DNA of 20,120 nucleotides from an uncultured Paracoccaceae bacterium (GTDB lineage: Bacteria > Pseudomonadota > Alphaproteobacteria > Rhodobacterales > Rhodobacteraceae): assembly GCA_937916485.1 (NCBI GenBank), contig CALFSV010000055.1:1-20120 (forward strand), written 5' to 3'. Every line of letters begins with the position of its first letter. The stretch's first letter is position 1. The notes under the pieces were generated by a model that made no database searches, was not told where the DNA came from, and worked only from the letters and a program-made list of their open reading frames with translations. This document shows, piece by piece, positions 1 through 8,029 of the stretch. The position numbers and the translations under genes were made by a program.

Positions 1-8
1 TGTTGGAT

Positions 9-786
9 ATGAAATCAAATCTGCGATCTGCCTTCATCAATTGCTGACGAAACTGCTCCTTTCATTCTGATTGTCGTGCCTTATTCGATGCTGTTTGGTG
101 TAGTCGCCCGCGACGCAGGGCTGGACATATTGCAGACAATTGCAATGTCGGTACTGGTGATTGCTGGCGCATCGCAATTCACAGCCCTCGCACTCCTGGA
201 AGATCAGGCTCCAGTCTTTGTCGCGCTCGCGACTGCACTTGCGGTGAACCTGCGCATGGCGATGTATTCAGCTGCTCTCGTCCCGCAGATCGGTCATGCG
301 CGGCTGGGTCTACGCGCCATAATGGCCTACCTGATGGTGGATCAGGCATTTGCCGTCGCTGTGCGCACCTAAGAGGACAGGCCCGAAATGACACCGCCGA
401 CCAAGGTGGCCTACTACTTTGGCTGCATGGCCCTGATCTGTCCATTCTGGTACGGATTCACGCTAATGGGCGCCCTGGTCGGTCAGGCGATCCCGACAGC
501 GTTCAGTCTTGATTTCGCGGCGCCTGTCTGTTTCATCGCGCTTACAGCGCCACTTGTGCGGTCAGGGCCTCGTGTTATTGCAGCACTAGTCGCAGGCATC
601 ACGGCGCTTGCTTTTGCATGGGTTCCTTGGTCACTTGGCCTGTTAATCGCCGCCGTTCTCGGTGTCTTTGTAGGGGGCAGGCCGAAATTCTTCTGGCTCG
701 TCGGGCCAGATGTTCGGTTCCAGCGCGATGTCGGCGTGAAGCCTTTGCTGCGAGCCGTCGTGGCACGAGTTGGGTGGGGTATCTAG
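9..786 (+). pseudogene. azlC: Broken azlC, branched-chain amino acid exporter large subunit (AzlC family)
   Basis: The sequence reads as an AzlC-family membrane protein but cannot be made as one chain. An ATG at 9 opens MKSNLRSAFIN, a plausible AzlC N-terminus, then hits TGA at 45-47. The family sequence continues one frame over (APFILIVVPYSMLFGVVARDAGL region, from about 43), so an indel lies at about 42-46. The second frame runs through the typical GASQFTALALL and DQAFAVAV stretches to an in-frame TAA at 370-372, then continues in the same frame with AzlC-like hydrophobic sequence to 786. AzlC works with the small subunit AzlD, normally encoded directly downstream; no azlD is visible. The last 30 or so residues (after GVFVGG) do not look like AzlC, so the 3' end may also be rearranged. 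A sequencing error could explain one lesion but hardly both. Confidence is high for the family and good for pseudogene status. Confidence 0.8.
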
Positions 787-984
787 ACGTGTGGCATCAC
801 AGGCTCGTAAGGCTGGCGCATTGGTTACGATAAAGAGTGCCAAAGCATTGGCTCTATGCGCAGCACCTTCGGAGCGCCGGTACCGTCGGGGTGGTAATTA
901 TAGTCGATCTGGCTGCCTGCAGCCGCCTCTTACAAGGGGCTTCCGAAAGAAATCTGATTGCGCTGCTGGTGGCCGACAGTAGGA
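787..984. other. Intergenic stretch without a recognisable gene
   Basis: About 200 bases between the dead azlC and the 3' end of the transketolase gene on the other strand. No azlD remnant, RNA gene or clear terminator was seen in it. The short open frames here have no family resemblance. Confidence 0.5.
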
Positions 985-2931
985 TTATTGTTCAGCCATT
1001 TCTTTCGCCGCAGCGACAATTGCCTCCTCGGTGATTCCGAAATGCTGGTAGAGCTGAGGCGCCCTGGCTGAAGCGCCGTACCCCGTCATGCCGATGAACC
1101 GGTCAGAATATCTGAGCCAGCGCTCCCATCCGAACTTTAACGCGGCCTCGATGGCGATGCGCGGGGCCCCGCCGAGTATCTGCAAGCGATAGGAATGGGG
1201 TTGAACCTCGAACAGTTCCCAGCAGGGCATGGAGACCACGGTGGTTTTTATGCCTAGGGCCTCAAGCGTCTTTCGAGCATGGAGGGCCAGCCCGACCTCG
1301 GTCCCCGTGGCAATCAGGGTCACGTCGCGATTTTGTTCGGACCCAGCCAGAATATATGCCCCCCGCCGAGTTAGATTTTTGGAAGTGTCGCGGCGCACCT
1401 GAACCGCGTCCTGCCGCGACAAGGCCATCATCGACGGACCATCCGGGGTTTCCAGCGCAATCTGCCACGCTTCGCTTGTCTCCACCGTATCAGCAGGACG
1501 GAATACTCGCATGCCCGGCATCGCGCGGTAGCTTGCCAGTGTCTCGACTGGTTGGTGGGTCGCCCCGTTGCTGCCCGCGCCAATTGAATCGTGACTGAAA
1601 ACGAACGTTGTAGGCAATGCCATAAGGGCGGCCATGCGCATCGCGGGTCGTTCGTAGTCGGCAAAGGCCAGGTAGGTCACATTGACTGGGCGCAGTCCGC
1701 CGTGCGCGGCAATCCCATACGCCATCGCCCCCATCAAGTGCTCGCGTACGCCGCAGTGCAGGTAGCTTCCTGAGCGGTTTTCGGGGGTAAAGGCCGCGCG
1801 GCTGCGCTTGTGATTGGTCGGCGCTTCGAGATCGGCACACAGCACGATGGTTTCTGGCAGGGTATCGGCCAATGCATCGCACACGTCGCCGGAGGACATG
1901 ATCGTGGCGCGCGGCTCCATGCAAGGGCCGGGCAGGGCATCGGCCCACCCGTCAGGCAGGGTGCCTGACATCCAGCGGGTGAACTCCTCGCTTTCAGGGT
2001 GTGCGGCCAGACGCGTGGACCACTCGGTGCGGGCCTGCGCGCCCCTGTCCATCGCGCCGTGCCAGTCGTCGTAGACCTCTTGCGGTATGTGAAAGGCTGG
2101 GTGCGACCAGCCGCGTGCAGCCCGCGCTTCCTCGGCGTCCTGCGAGGTCAATGGCGCGCTGTGCCCGCCGCGTTGGCCCTGCAGGCGCGGGATGCCCCGT
2201 GCAATCGTCGTCCGACAGGCAATGAGCGACGGGCGCGGATCAGTCTTCGCGGCGGTGATGGCGGCATCGACCGCAACAATGTCGTGCCCATCAACCACCA
2301 GAACATGCCAGCCTGCGGCGCGAAACCGGGCCGGTATGTCCTCGGAAATCGACAACGCGGTTTCGCCGTCATCGGTGATCCGGTTGTCGTCCCACAGGAA
2401 TGTCAGCCGCCCCAGATGCAGGTGCCCGGCCAGCGAGATCGCCTCTTGCCCCATGCCTTCCTGCAGACACCCGTCACCAACAAAGGCCCAGGTGCGGTGA
2501 TCCACCAGATCACGGCCAAAGCGGGCGGCAAGCCGTTCCTCGGCTACGGCCATGCCGACGGCGCTGGCAATACCCTGTCCCAGCAGACCGCTGGTGATCT
2601 CGATCCCCGCATCCTGTTCGATCTCGGGATGGCCCGCGCAGACCGAGTGAAGTGTGCGAAACGACTTGAGCGCCTCAAGCGAGACCTTGTCATAACCCGA
2701 CAGGTGCAGCAGCGCGTAAAGCAGCATGGAGCCATGCCCGTTCGAGAGCACCACCCGGTCCCGGTCAGGCCAAAGCGGGTCTTTCGGCGCGGCCCTGAGG
2801 TGGTTGGCGTAGAGGGTCGCGGCAATCTCTGCCATGCCGAGGGGCACGCCCTGATGGCCTTCGCCTGCGTTCAGGATCGCGTTGATGGCAAGAAAACGGA
2901 TTGCATCCGCCATGGTCTGGATGTTCGGCAT
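985..2931 (-). CDS. tkt: Transketolase, single-chain
   Basis: This is a thiamine-diphosphate enzyme that moves a two-carbon ketol unit between sugar phosphates in the cytosol. The 648-residue length is normal for single-chain transketolase. Family residues seen in order: GHQG (His26) and NGHGS (His66), at the same positions as in E. coli TktA; AGHPE; the diphosphate/metal motif GDGCLQEG with a following DDN; GGHSAP; the catalytic glutamate in CGVREHLMG; and HDSIG with GATHQPVE. The start at 2931 (MPNIQTMADAIRF) is chosen because homology begins there, GGAAAG lies six bases upstream, and the preceding gene stops one base before it (TGA-C-ATG). An upstream in-frame ATG at 3006 would add 25 unrelated residues inside the neighbour. 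It is translationally coupled to the DRL-like gene. The housekeeping copy is probably elsewhere, so this one likely serves a catabolic route. Its exact donor and acceptor are unknown. Confidence 0.9.
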   Translation of the reverse strand: MPNIQTMADAIRFLAINAILNAGEGHQGVPLGMAEIAATLYANHLRAAPKDPLWPDRDRVVLSNGHGSMLLYALLHLSGYDKVSLEALKSFRTLHSVCAGHPEIEQDAGIEITSGLLGQGIASAVGMAVAEERLAARFGRDLVDHRTWAFVGDGCLQEGMGQEAISLAGHLHLGRLTFLWDDNRITDDGETALSISEDIPARFRAAGWHVLVVDGHDIVAVDAAITAAKTDPRPSLIACRTTIARGIPRLQGQRGGHSAPLTSQDAEEARAARGWSHPAFHIPQEVYDDWHGAMDRGAQARTEWSTRLAAHPESEEFTRWMSGTLPDGWADALPGPCMEPRATIMSSGDVCDALADTLPETIVLCADLEAPTNHKRSRAAFTPENRSGSYLHCGVREHLMGAMAYGIAAHGGLRPVNVTYLAFADYERPAMRMAALMALPTTFVFSHDSIGAGSNGATHQPVETLASYRAMPGMRVFRPADTVETSEAWQIALETPDGPSMMALSRQDAVQVRRDTSKNLTRRGAYILAGSEQNRDVTLIATGTEVGLALHARKTLEALGIKTTVVSMPCWELFEVQPHSYRLQILGGAPRIAIEAALKFGWERWLRYSDRFIGMTGYGASARAPQLYQHFGITEEAIVAAAKEMAEQ

Positions 2932-2932
2932 G

Positions 2933-4273
2933 TCAGCTTTCCAGCAGTTGGTTTTGCTCGGTGCGCAGGGCGTGGATGTCCAGATCGTCGATGACCTCCA
3001 CATCATCCAGCGTCACGATCTGATCGCGGGTGATCGCCCTTTTTAGTTTGACGTGATGGGCAAGGCCAATAGGCAGCGCACCAAGGTCGACGGCCTGCGC
3101 AGCGGGGATCGCCTTGGCCCAGACCTTGAAGCCGCCTTCGCCGTCCAGCATATCGCCTGCGGCAAAATCGCCCTTGGCTGTGGCCACGGCATCGGCGCGG
3201 TAGCGTTTCGATATGCCCGTTGGTTCCCGGCGCAACGCCGCCGACAGAACCGACACAGACGTTTCCAGCCCGATCAGGTGGAACGGCCGCCACATACTGC
3301 CGTACCAGCCGGATTTGTCGGTCAACAGACCGTATTGGTTGAAGCACTGGCGCGTGTATTCGTTCGGTGCGCGGAAGGTGACGAACATGCCATACTGGAT
3401 GTTGTTCAGCACCATGCGGCCATCCGGTTCGCGGCTTGCGGCGATGTCCACGATACCCGATTTTTCCAGGCGTCCGCCCTCGCTGACTGGTTTGAACACC
3501 TCCGCCAGATCCTGCAGCCCTGCGGGCGGGAAGGCCAGCCCATCGGACGGGCAGTCCATCCCGGTTGCATTGGCCACGGCGGCCATTTCAATGGCGGCCT
3601 TGGTCCCGTCGGTGAAGGAGTTGTACATCTTGGGATTGAAGTCACCCGAATTGACCTGTTCCTCGGTGAAATCGAAGTAGTCCCAGACCGTGTCAGGCGT
3701 CGAATAGCGGTAGCCGGGGCAGAAGTTCATGCCCTTACCGGCGGCGACCAGTTCGAAGCCGCAGGAATGCACCCAATCCACCAGTTCGCAGATCGCGGCG
3801 GGTTGGTCGCCATAGGCCATCGAATAAACGACGCCCGCCTTGCGCGCCCGCTCGGCTAAAGCCGGGCCGCACATCACGTCGGCCTCCACGTTCACCATGA
3901 CGACATGTTTGCCAGCATCAATGGCCGCGAGGGCGTGGCGAACGCCGGCGATGGGATGGCCGGTCGCTTCGATCACCACTTCGATCTCGGAACAGGCAAA
4001 AAGGTCTGCTGTATCGTCCGTGACGCACGTCTCACCGGATGATACGGCCGCGTCGAGAGTGCCCGCTGAGAACTGCTCCTCATCCCATTGCACCCGCGCG
4101 AGCGATGCCCTGGCCTTTTCCACATCCAGATCGGCGATCCCGACGACGTGCAGACCTGCGATGTGCCGGGCCTGAGCCAGCACCATCGAGCCGAATTTGC
4201 CAGCTCCGATCAATCCGATCCGCACCGGGTGCCCGTCGGCCGCACGTTCTTCCAATAGTGTGGACAAATTCAT
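2933..4273 (-). CDS. DXR-like (DRL-family) NAD(P)-dependent oxidoreductase with C-terminal SAF domain
   Basis: A 446-residue protein with an N-terminal Rossmann fold (IGLIGAGKFG at residues 19-28), a homoserine-dehydrogenase-like middle (EATGHP, GKHVVMVNVEADV, MAYGDQPAA) and a SAF-type C-terminus (LPIGLAHHVKLKRAITRDQI). This architecture is that of the DRL group, whose Brucella abortus member performs the reaction of 1-deoxy-D-xylulose-5-phosphate reductoisomerase. Many relatives in catabolic clusters are simply called homoserine dehydrogenase or SAF-domain oxidoreductase. Start 4273 (MNLSTLLEER) is supported by AGGAG seven bases upstream; the ATG at 4306 lacks this. The gene heads a two-gene minus-strand operon with transketolase. 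The context suggests reduction or rearrangement of a sugar or sugar phosphate that transketolase then handles, which is inference. Family call is fairly sure; substrate unknown. Confidence 0.75.
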   Translation of the reverse strand: MNLSTLLEERAADGHPVRIGLIGAGKFGSMVLAQARHIAGLHVVGIADLDVEKARASLARVQWDEEQFSAGTLDAAVSSGETCVTDDTADLFACSEIEVVIEATGHPIAGVRHALAAIDAGKHVVMVNVEADVMCGPALAERARKAGVVYSMAYGDQPAAICELVDWVHSCGFELVAAGKGMNFCPGYRYSTPDTVWDYFDFTEEQVNSGDFNPKMYNSFTDGTKAAIEMAAVANATGMDCPSDGLAFPPAGLQDLAEVFKPVSEGGRLEKSGIVDIAASREPDGRMVLNNIQYGMFVTFRAPNEYTRQCFNQYGLLTDKSGWYGSMWRPFHLIGLETSVSVLSAALRREPTGISKRYRADAVATAKGDFAAGDMLDGEGGFKVWAKAIPAAQAVDLGALPIGLAHHVKLKRAITRDQIVTLDDVEVIDDLDIHALRTEQNQLLES

Positions 4274-4372
4274 GGCATTGCTCCTTTGAAATGATGTTGC
4301 ACGCAATATACGAGGGGAGGGGGCGTCAAACCATCACAATATCGCACAGTATTGTTAAGCTGTGCTTCATAG

Positions 4373-4382
4373 TCGTTAACGA
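4373..4382. promoter_or_regulatory. Palindrome TCGTTAACGA in the divergent control region
   Basis: A perfect 10-bp palindrome in the 181-bp gap between the divergent DRL-like gene and the split transketolase operon. It is a candidate operator half-way between the two genes. Just upstream, ACAATA (4336-4341) and TATTGT (4350-4355) form a further spaced inverted repeat. No regulator can be assigned from sequence alone; the LysR protein encoded at 8030-9007 is the nearest candidate. Confidence 0.35.
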
Positions 4383-4400
4383 GTTCCCGCTTGTGTGAAC

Positions 4401-4412
4401 CCACCGCGGTGG
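4401..4412. promoter_or_regulatory. Palindrome CCACCGCGGTGG, candidate operator before the split transketolase operon
   Basis: A perfect 12-bp palindrome 42 bases before the TTG start of the plus-strand operon. It lies between a weak TTGTGT (4391-4396) and AATATA (4414-4419) spaced by 17 bases. If those are the -35 and -10 boxes, the palindrome fills the promoter spacer. The boxes are poor matches, so only the palindrome itself is seen directly. Confidence 0.4.
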
Positions 4413-4454
4413 CAATATAGCCAAAATTGACCGTGCCATAGGGAGGCGACCCGT

Positions 4455-5306
4455 TTGCCAAATCGAAGCAAAATGAATGGTTCCAACGTGAGCCTGGCCA
4501 GCCGTGCCTGGGCAATCCGGCGCTATGCCCTGCAGATGGCAGAGGTGCAGGGGCAAGGCTATATCGGACAGGCGCTTGGTGTCGCGGATGTGCTGGCGGC
4601 GTCCTATTTTCACGCCATGGACTACCGCGCAGAAGATCCCGAATGGGAGGGGCGCGACCGCTTCTATCTGTCTATCGGCCATTACGCGATCGCACTTTAC
4701 GCAGCACTGCTCGAGGCCGGTATCCTGCCCGAAGACGAGATCGAGACCTACGGCATGGACGACAGCCGGATGCCGATGTCGGGTATGGCGGCCTATACGC
4801 CGGGGATGGAGATCACCGGCGGGTCATTGGGCCACGGTCTGGGTATCGCCGTGGGGGCCGCTCTTGGGCTGAAACGAAAGCAGTCTAACGCGTTCGTCTA
4901 CAACATGCTGTCGGACGGTGAACTGGGGGAGGGATCGACCTGGGAAGCAGTCATGTCAGCGGTACAATGGAAACTCGACAACCTGATTGCCATCGTTGAT
5001 TTCAACAACCAGCAGGCCGATGGGCCGACGCTGGAAGTGCTGGCGACGCAAGAGGAAGCGCCGAAATGGGCAGCCTTTGGCTGGTACGCCCAAGAGGTCG
5101 ATGGCAACGATCTGAACGCGCTGGTTCGGGCCTTCGACAACGCACGCAACCACGATGGTGCACAGCCACGCGTCATCATCTGCCGGACCAAGATGTGCAA
5201 GGGCATTCCGTTTCTGGAACAGCGCGAAAGCACACACTTCATCCGGGTCGAGGCGGATGAGTGGACCAAGGCAATTGCCCTTCTGGACGAGGATAAACCG
5301 CTATGA
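4455..5306 (+). CDS. Split transketolase, N-terminal (ThDP-binding) subunit, AptA-like
   Basis: A 283-residue protein matching the first half of transketolase. It shows the diphosphate/metal motif SDGELGEG (residues 153-160) followed by DFNN at 182-185, and the GGSLGHGLGIAVG stretch. The GHxG histidine of single-chain transketolase is replaced (GQGYIGQ). It should pair with the next gene product to form an active heteromer. The style resembles AptA, subunit A of apulose-4-phosphate transketolase from D-apiose pathways; that specific reaction is inferred, not shown. The TTG start at 4455 is preferred because GGGAGG (4441-4446) lies eight bases upstream; the in-frame ATG at 4473 has no good ribosome site. 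The stop overlaps the next start by four bases (ATGA), so the subunits are translationally coupled. Confidence 0.82.
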   Translation: MPNRSKMNGSNVSLASRAWAIRRYALQMAEVQGQGYIGQALGVADVLAASYFHAMDYRAEDPEWEGRDRFYLSIGHYAIALYAALLEAGILPEDEIETYGMDDSRMPMSGMAAYTPGMEITGGSLGHGLGIAVGAALGLKRKQSNAFVYNMLSDGELGEGSTWEAVMSAVQWKLDNLIAIVDFNNQQADGPTLEVLATQEEAPKWAAFGWYAQEVDGNDLNALVRAFDNARNHDGAQPRVIICRTKMCKGIPFLEQRESTHFIRVEADEWTKAIALLDEDKPL

Positions 5307-6346
5307 CCATTCCCGCCTTCTCGCGCCGCAAATCAAAATATACGCCCCGCACGGTGGCTGGTGGCGACAGGGTTGCCACCAGCGCCATGATCGCGTCGCT
5401 GGATGCCGAAGGGCGCGATACCGTGGCGGCCCCGTTCGGGCACGCACTGGTCGATCTTGCGAAATCGCGCGACGATATCGTCGGCCTGTCGGCGGACCTG
5501 TCGAAATATACCGATCTGCATATCTTTGCCGAGGCCCATCCCGACCGTTTCTATCAGATGGGTATGGCGGAGGCGCTGCTAATGTCTGCCGCCGCCGGTC
5601 TGGCGCGTGAGGGCTTCGTGCCTTTCGCCACGACTTACGCCGTGTTCGCAGCGCGCCGCGCCTACGACTTCATCGCCATGGCAATTGCCGAGGAAAACCT
5701 GCCGGTCAAAATTTGCTGCGCGCTGCCCGGTTTGTCCACTGGGTACGGCCCCAGTCATCAGGCGACTGAGGATCTGGCGATCATGCGCGGGATGCCGAAC
5801 CTGACGGTGCTGGACCCGTGCGATGCAGTCGAGATTGATCAGGCGACGCGCGCAATCGCGAACTCGCCCGGCCCTGTCTACATGCGGCTGTTGCGTGGCA
5901 AGGTGCCGAACGTGCTGGGCGAATACGGCTACCAGTTCAAACTTGGCAAGGCGCAGATGATACATGATGGGTCGGATGTGCTGATCATCTCTTCAGGGTT
6001 CATGACAATGCGCGCGCTGGATGCGGCCAAGGCGCTGGCCGCCGATGGCGTCTCCTGTGCAGTGCTGCATTCACCGACGATCAAACCACTGGACGCAGAG
6101 ATGATTTGTGCCGAGGCAGGCAAGGGCGGACGGCTGGTCGTGACGGCCGAGAATCACTCGATCACCGGCGGACTTGGCGAAGCAGTCGCGGGTGCGTTGA
6201 TGCGGGCGCAGGTGCATGTGCCCTTCCGACAGATCGCGCTGCCGGATGAATTCCTTGACGCGGGCGCGCTGCCCACACTGCACGATCAGTACGGTATCAC
6301 GGTCGAGCGGATCACTGCACAGATCAAAATATGGATGGATGACTAA
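5303..6346 (+). CDS. Split transketolase, C-terminal (pyrimidine-binding) subunit, AptB-like
   Basis: A 347-residue protein matching the pyrimidine-binding and C-terminal domains of transketolase. MGMAEALLMSAAAGLA carries the expected catalytic glutamate (Glu90), followed by FATTYAVFAARRAYDF and GPSHQATEDLAIMRGMPN, which is the donor-site histidine region. VVTAENHSITGGLGEAVA marks the C-terminal domain. The length is typical for split-transketolase B subunits such as AptB and 1-deoxyxylulose-type relatives. Together with the preceding gene it forms a complete transketolase distinct from the single-chain enzyme at 985-2931. The next gene begins at or just across its stop. The substrate is unknown; a branched or four-carbon ketose phosphate would fit the neighbours. 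Confidence 0.82.
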   Translation: MTIPAFSRRKSKYTPRTVAGGDRVATSAMIASLDAEGRDTVAAPFGHALVDLAKSRDDIVGLSADLSKYTDLHIFAEAHPDRFYQMGMAEALLMSAAAGLAREGFVPFATTYAVFAARRAYDFIAMAIAEENLPVKICCALPGLSTGYGPSHQATEDLAIMRGMPNLTVLDPCDAVEIDQATRAIANSPGPVYMRLLRGKVPNVLGEYGYQFKLGKAQMIHDGSDVLIISSGFMTMRALDAAKALAADGVSCAVLHSPTIKPLDAEMICAEAGKGGRLVVTAENHSITGGLGEAVAGALMRAQVHVPFRQIALPDEFLDAGALPTLHDQYGITVERITAQIKIWMDD

Positions 6347-7271
6347 AATGGGTGGTACTGCGATTATCGGACTGGGTGCAATGGGGCAGGGCATGGCCCG
6401 CAACATTATGCAGGCGGGCATTTCGCTGCGTGGTTTTGACTTGTCGACAGCCGCGCGAGATCGGTTCGCTGGCGCCGGGGGAATCGCCGAGGACAGCGCG
6501 GTGGATGCAGTCTCGGGTTGTGACCTGTTGCTTGTGATGGTGGCGACAGCCGCGCAGGCCGAGGCAGCGCTTTTCGATGGCGTTTTGGATGCGCTGGCAA
6601 AAGACGCCGTGGTCATCCTGTCCTCCACGGTTGCCCCATCAGAGGCACGGGCGATTGCGGCGCGATTGAACGATGCAGGACACCTGATGCTGGATGCGCC
6701 GGTGTCTGGCGGTCAGGTCGGCGCAGACGGCGGTACACTCACCATCATGGCATCCGGCCCCGACACTGCGTTTGATCGGGCCGAGGCGGTGCTGGCGGCA
6801 ATATCGAAAAAGGTTCACCGTCTTGGTGACGCACCGGGCATGGGGGCAACCTATAAGGTCGTGCATCAACTGGCTGCCGGAGTGCATCTGGTGGCCGCTG
6901 CGGAACTGATGGCATTTGGCACCAAGGCGGGTTGCGATCCGAAAACGCTTCTAGACATCGTCTCGAGCTCTGCTGGCCAAAGCTGGATGTTGGACGACCG
7001 CGCACCGCGCATGATGCAGACCGATCCGGTCCCAACCTCGACTGTCGACATATTTATCAAGGATCTGGGCCTTGTCGTACAATCCGCACGCGATAGTGGC
7101 GCGCCGGTACCTTTGGCTGCGGCGGCCTATCAGATGATGGTGGGCGCGGGTGGCATGGGACTGGGACGGTCAGACGACAGCGCCGTGATCCGCGCCTATG
7201 AGGCACTGACCGGGTGCAGAGTTACCGAAACTGAAGCGGAAATTTCCGCGACAAAGGACGCCAACACATGA
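6339..7271 (+). CDS. ltnD: Beta-hydroxyacid dehydrogenase, L-threonate dehydrogenase-like
   Basis: A 310-residue NAD-dependent enzyme of the 3-hydroxyisobutyrate dehydrogenase family. The Rossmann motif GLGAMGQGMA is at 11-20, the substrate loop DAPVSGGQ at 119-126 and the catalytic lysine Lys173 in MGATYKVVHQ. The C-terminal stretches QLAAGVHLVAAAELMAFG, SSSAGQSWMLDDR and STVDIFIKDLGLV resemble LtnD, which oxidises L-threonate at C2. Two starts are possible: ATG 6339 (MTKMGG), overlapping the previous gene by eight bases, and ATG 6348. Neither has a strong ribosome site. The partners that usually complete threonate breakdown (OtnI, OtnC) are not in the window, so the real substrate may be a related sugar acid. 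Family certain, substrate moderately likely. Confidence 0.75.
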   Translation: MTKMGGTAIIGLGAMGQGMARNIMQAGISLRGFDLSTAARDRFAGAGGIAEDSAVDAVSGCDLLLVMVATAAQAEAALFDGVLDALAKDAVVILSSTVAPSEARAIAARLNDAGHLMLDAPVSGGQVGADGGTLTIMASGPDTAFDRAEAVLAAISKKVHRLGDAPGMGATYKVVHQLAAGVHLVAAAELMAFGTKAGCDPKTLLDIVSSSAGQSWMLDDRAPRMMQTDPVPTSTVDIFIKDLGLVVQSARDSGAPVPLAAAAYQMMVGAGGMGLGRSDDSAVIRAYEALTGCRVTETEAEISATKDANT

Positions 7272-8020
7272 AACTTCTCGACGGACAAACGGCAATCATT
7301 ACTGGCGCAGCGAGCGCACGCGGTCTTGGCAAGGCGATGGCGAAACTCTTTGCAGAACACGGTGCCAGGATCGTGATCCTTGATCTGGACGCGGCGCAGG
7401 CAGAGGATGCGGCTGCTGAGATCGGCCATGGGCACATTGGTCTGGCCTGCGATGTGACGCGCAAGCAGGATTGTGATGATGCCGTGGCAACCGTGCTCAA
7501 GGCACTGGGGCAGATTGATATCCTCGTGAACAATGCGGGCATCACGCAGCCGCTGAAGATCATGGATATCAGCCACGAGAATTATGACGCGGTGATGGAC
7601 GTAAACCTGCTTGGCACACTTAACATGAGCCAGTCCGTCATCCCACATATGCGCGAGCGCAAGACGGGCAAGCTGATAAACATGTCGTCCGTGTCCGCAC
7701 AGCGCGGCGGTGGGATTTTCGGTGGACCGCATTATTCGGCCGCCAAGGCCGGCATTCTGGGGCTGACCAAAGCGATGGCGCGGGAACTCGCGCCTGATGG
7801 CATCCGCTCCAACGCGATCTGTCCGGGTTTCATCGCCACGGATATCACAGGGGGCAAGTTGACCGCCGAGATGATGGACATGATACTTGAGGGTATTCCC
7901 ATGGGCCGGGCCGGTGAGGCGTCGGATGTTGCAGGCTGTGCCTTGTTCCTTGCTTCCGATTTGTCGGCCTATGTCACAGGGTCTGAAGTGGACGTGAATG
8001 GCGGATCGCTCATTCATTAG
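7268..8020 (+). CDS. Short-chain dehydrogenase/reductase (SDR), sugar or polyol type
   Basis: A 250-residue classical SDR. The nucleotide motif is a slightly longer variant, TGAASARGLG (12-21), instead of TGxxxGxG. NNAG is at 88-91, MSSVSA carries the catalytic serine, and the YSAAK motif gives Tyr156 and Lys160; the C-terminus DVNGGSLIH is typical. It should oxidise or reduce an alcohol of a small metabolite with NAD(P). It overlaps ltnD by four bases (ATGA) and closes the operon that starts with the split transketolase. It ends nine bases from the convergent LysR gene. The operon suggests it works on a sugar, polyol or ketose feeding the transketolase. A 3-oxoacyl-ACP reductase role is unlikely in this setting. 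Confidence 0.8.
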   Translation: MKLLDGQTAIITGAASARGLGKAMAKLFAEHGARIVILDLDAAQAEDAAAEIGHGHIGLACDVTRKQDCDDAVATVLKALGQIDILVNNAGITQPLKIMDISHENYDAVMDVNLLGTLNMSQSVIPHMRERKTGKLINMSSVSAQRGGGIFGGPHYSAAKAGILGLTKAMARELAPDGIRSNAICPGFIATDITGGKLTAEMMDMILEGIPMGRAGEASDVAGCALFLASDLSAYVTGSEVDVNGGSLIH

Positions 8021-8029
8021 GATAAGAAG

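Noticed and set aside
985..2931. Considered 1-deoxyxylulose-5-phosphate synthase (DXS) because of the DXR-like neighbour
   Set aside because: The histidine set at positions 26 and 66, the AGHPE and GATHQPVE motifs and the length match transketolase rather than DXS.
1999..2994. A 331-codon open frame on the plus strand opposite transketolase
   Set aside because: It is antisense to a well-supported transketolase and has no family resemblance. Long antisense frames are common in GC-rich genes.
3053..3859. A 268-codon open frame on the plus strand opposite the DRL-like gene
   Set aside because: No recognisable domain or ribosome site; best explained as a shadow of the minus-strand gene.
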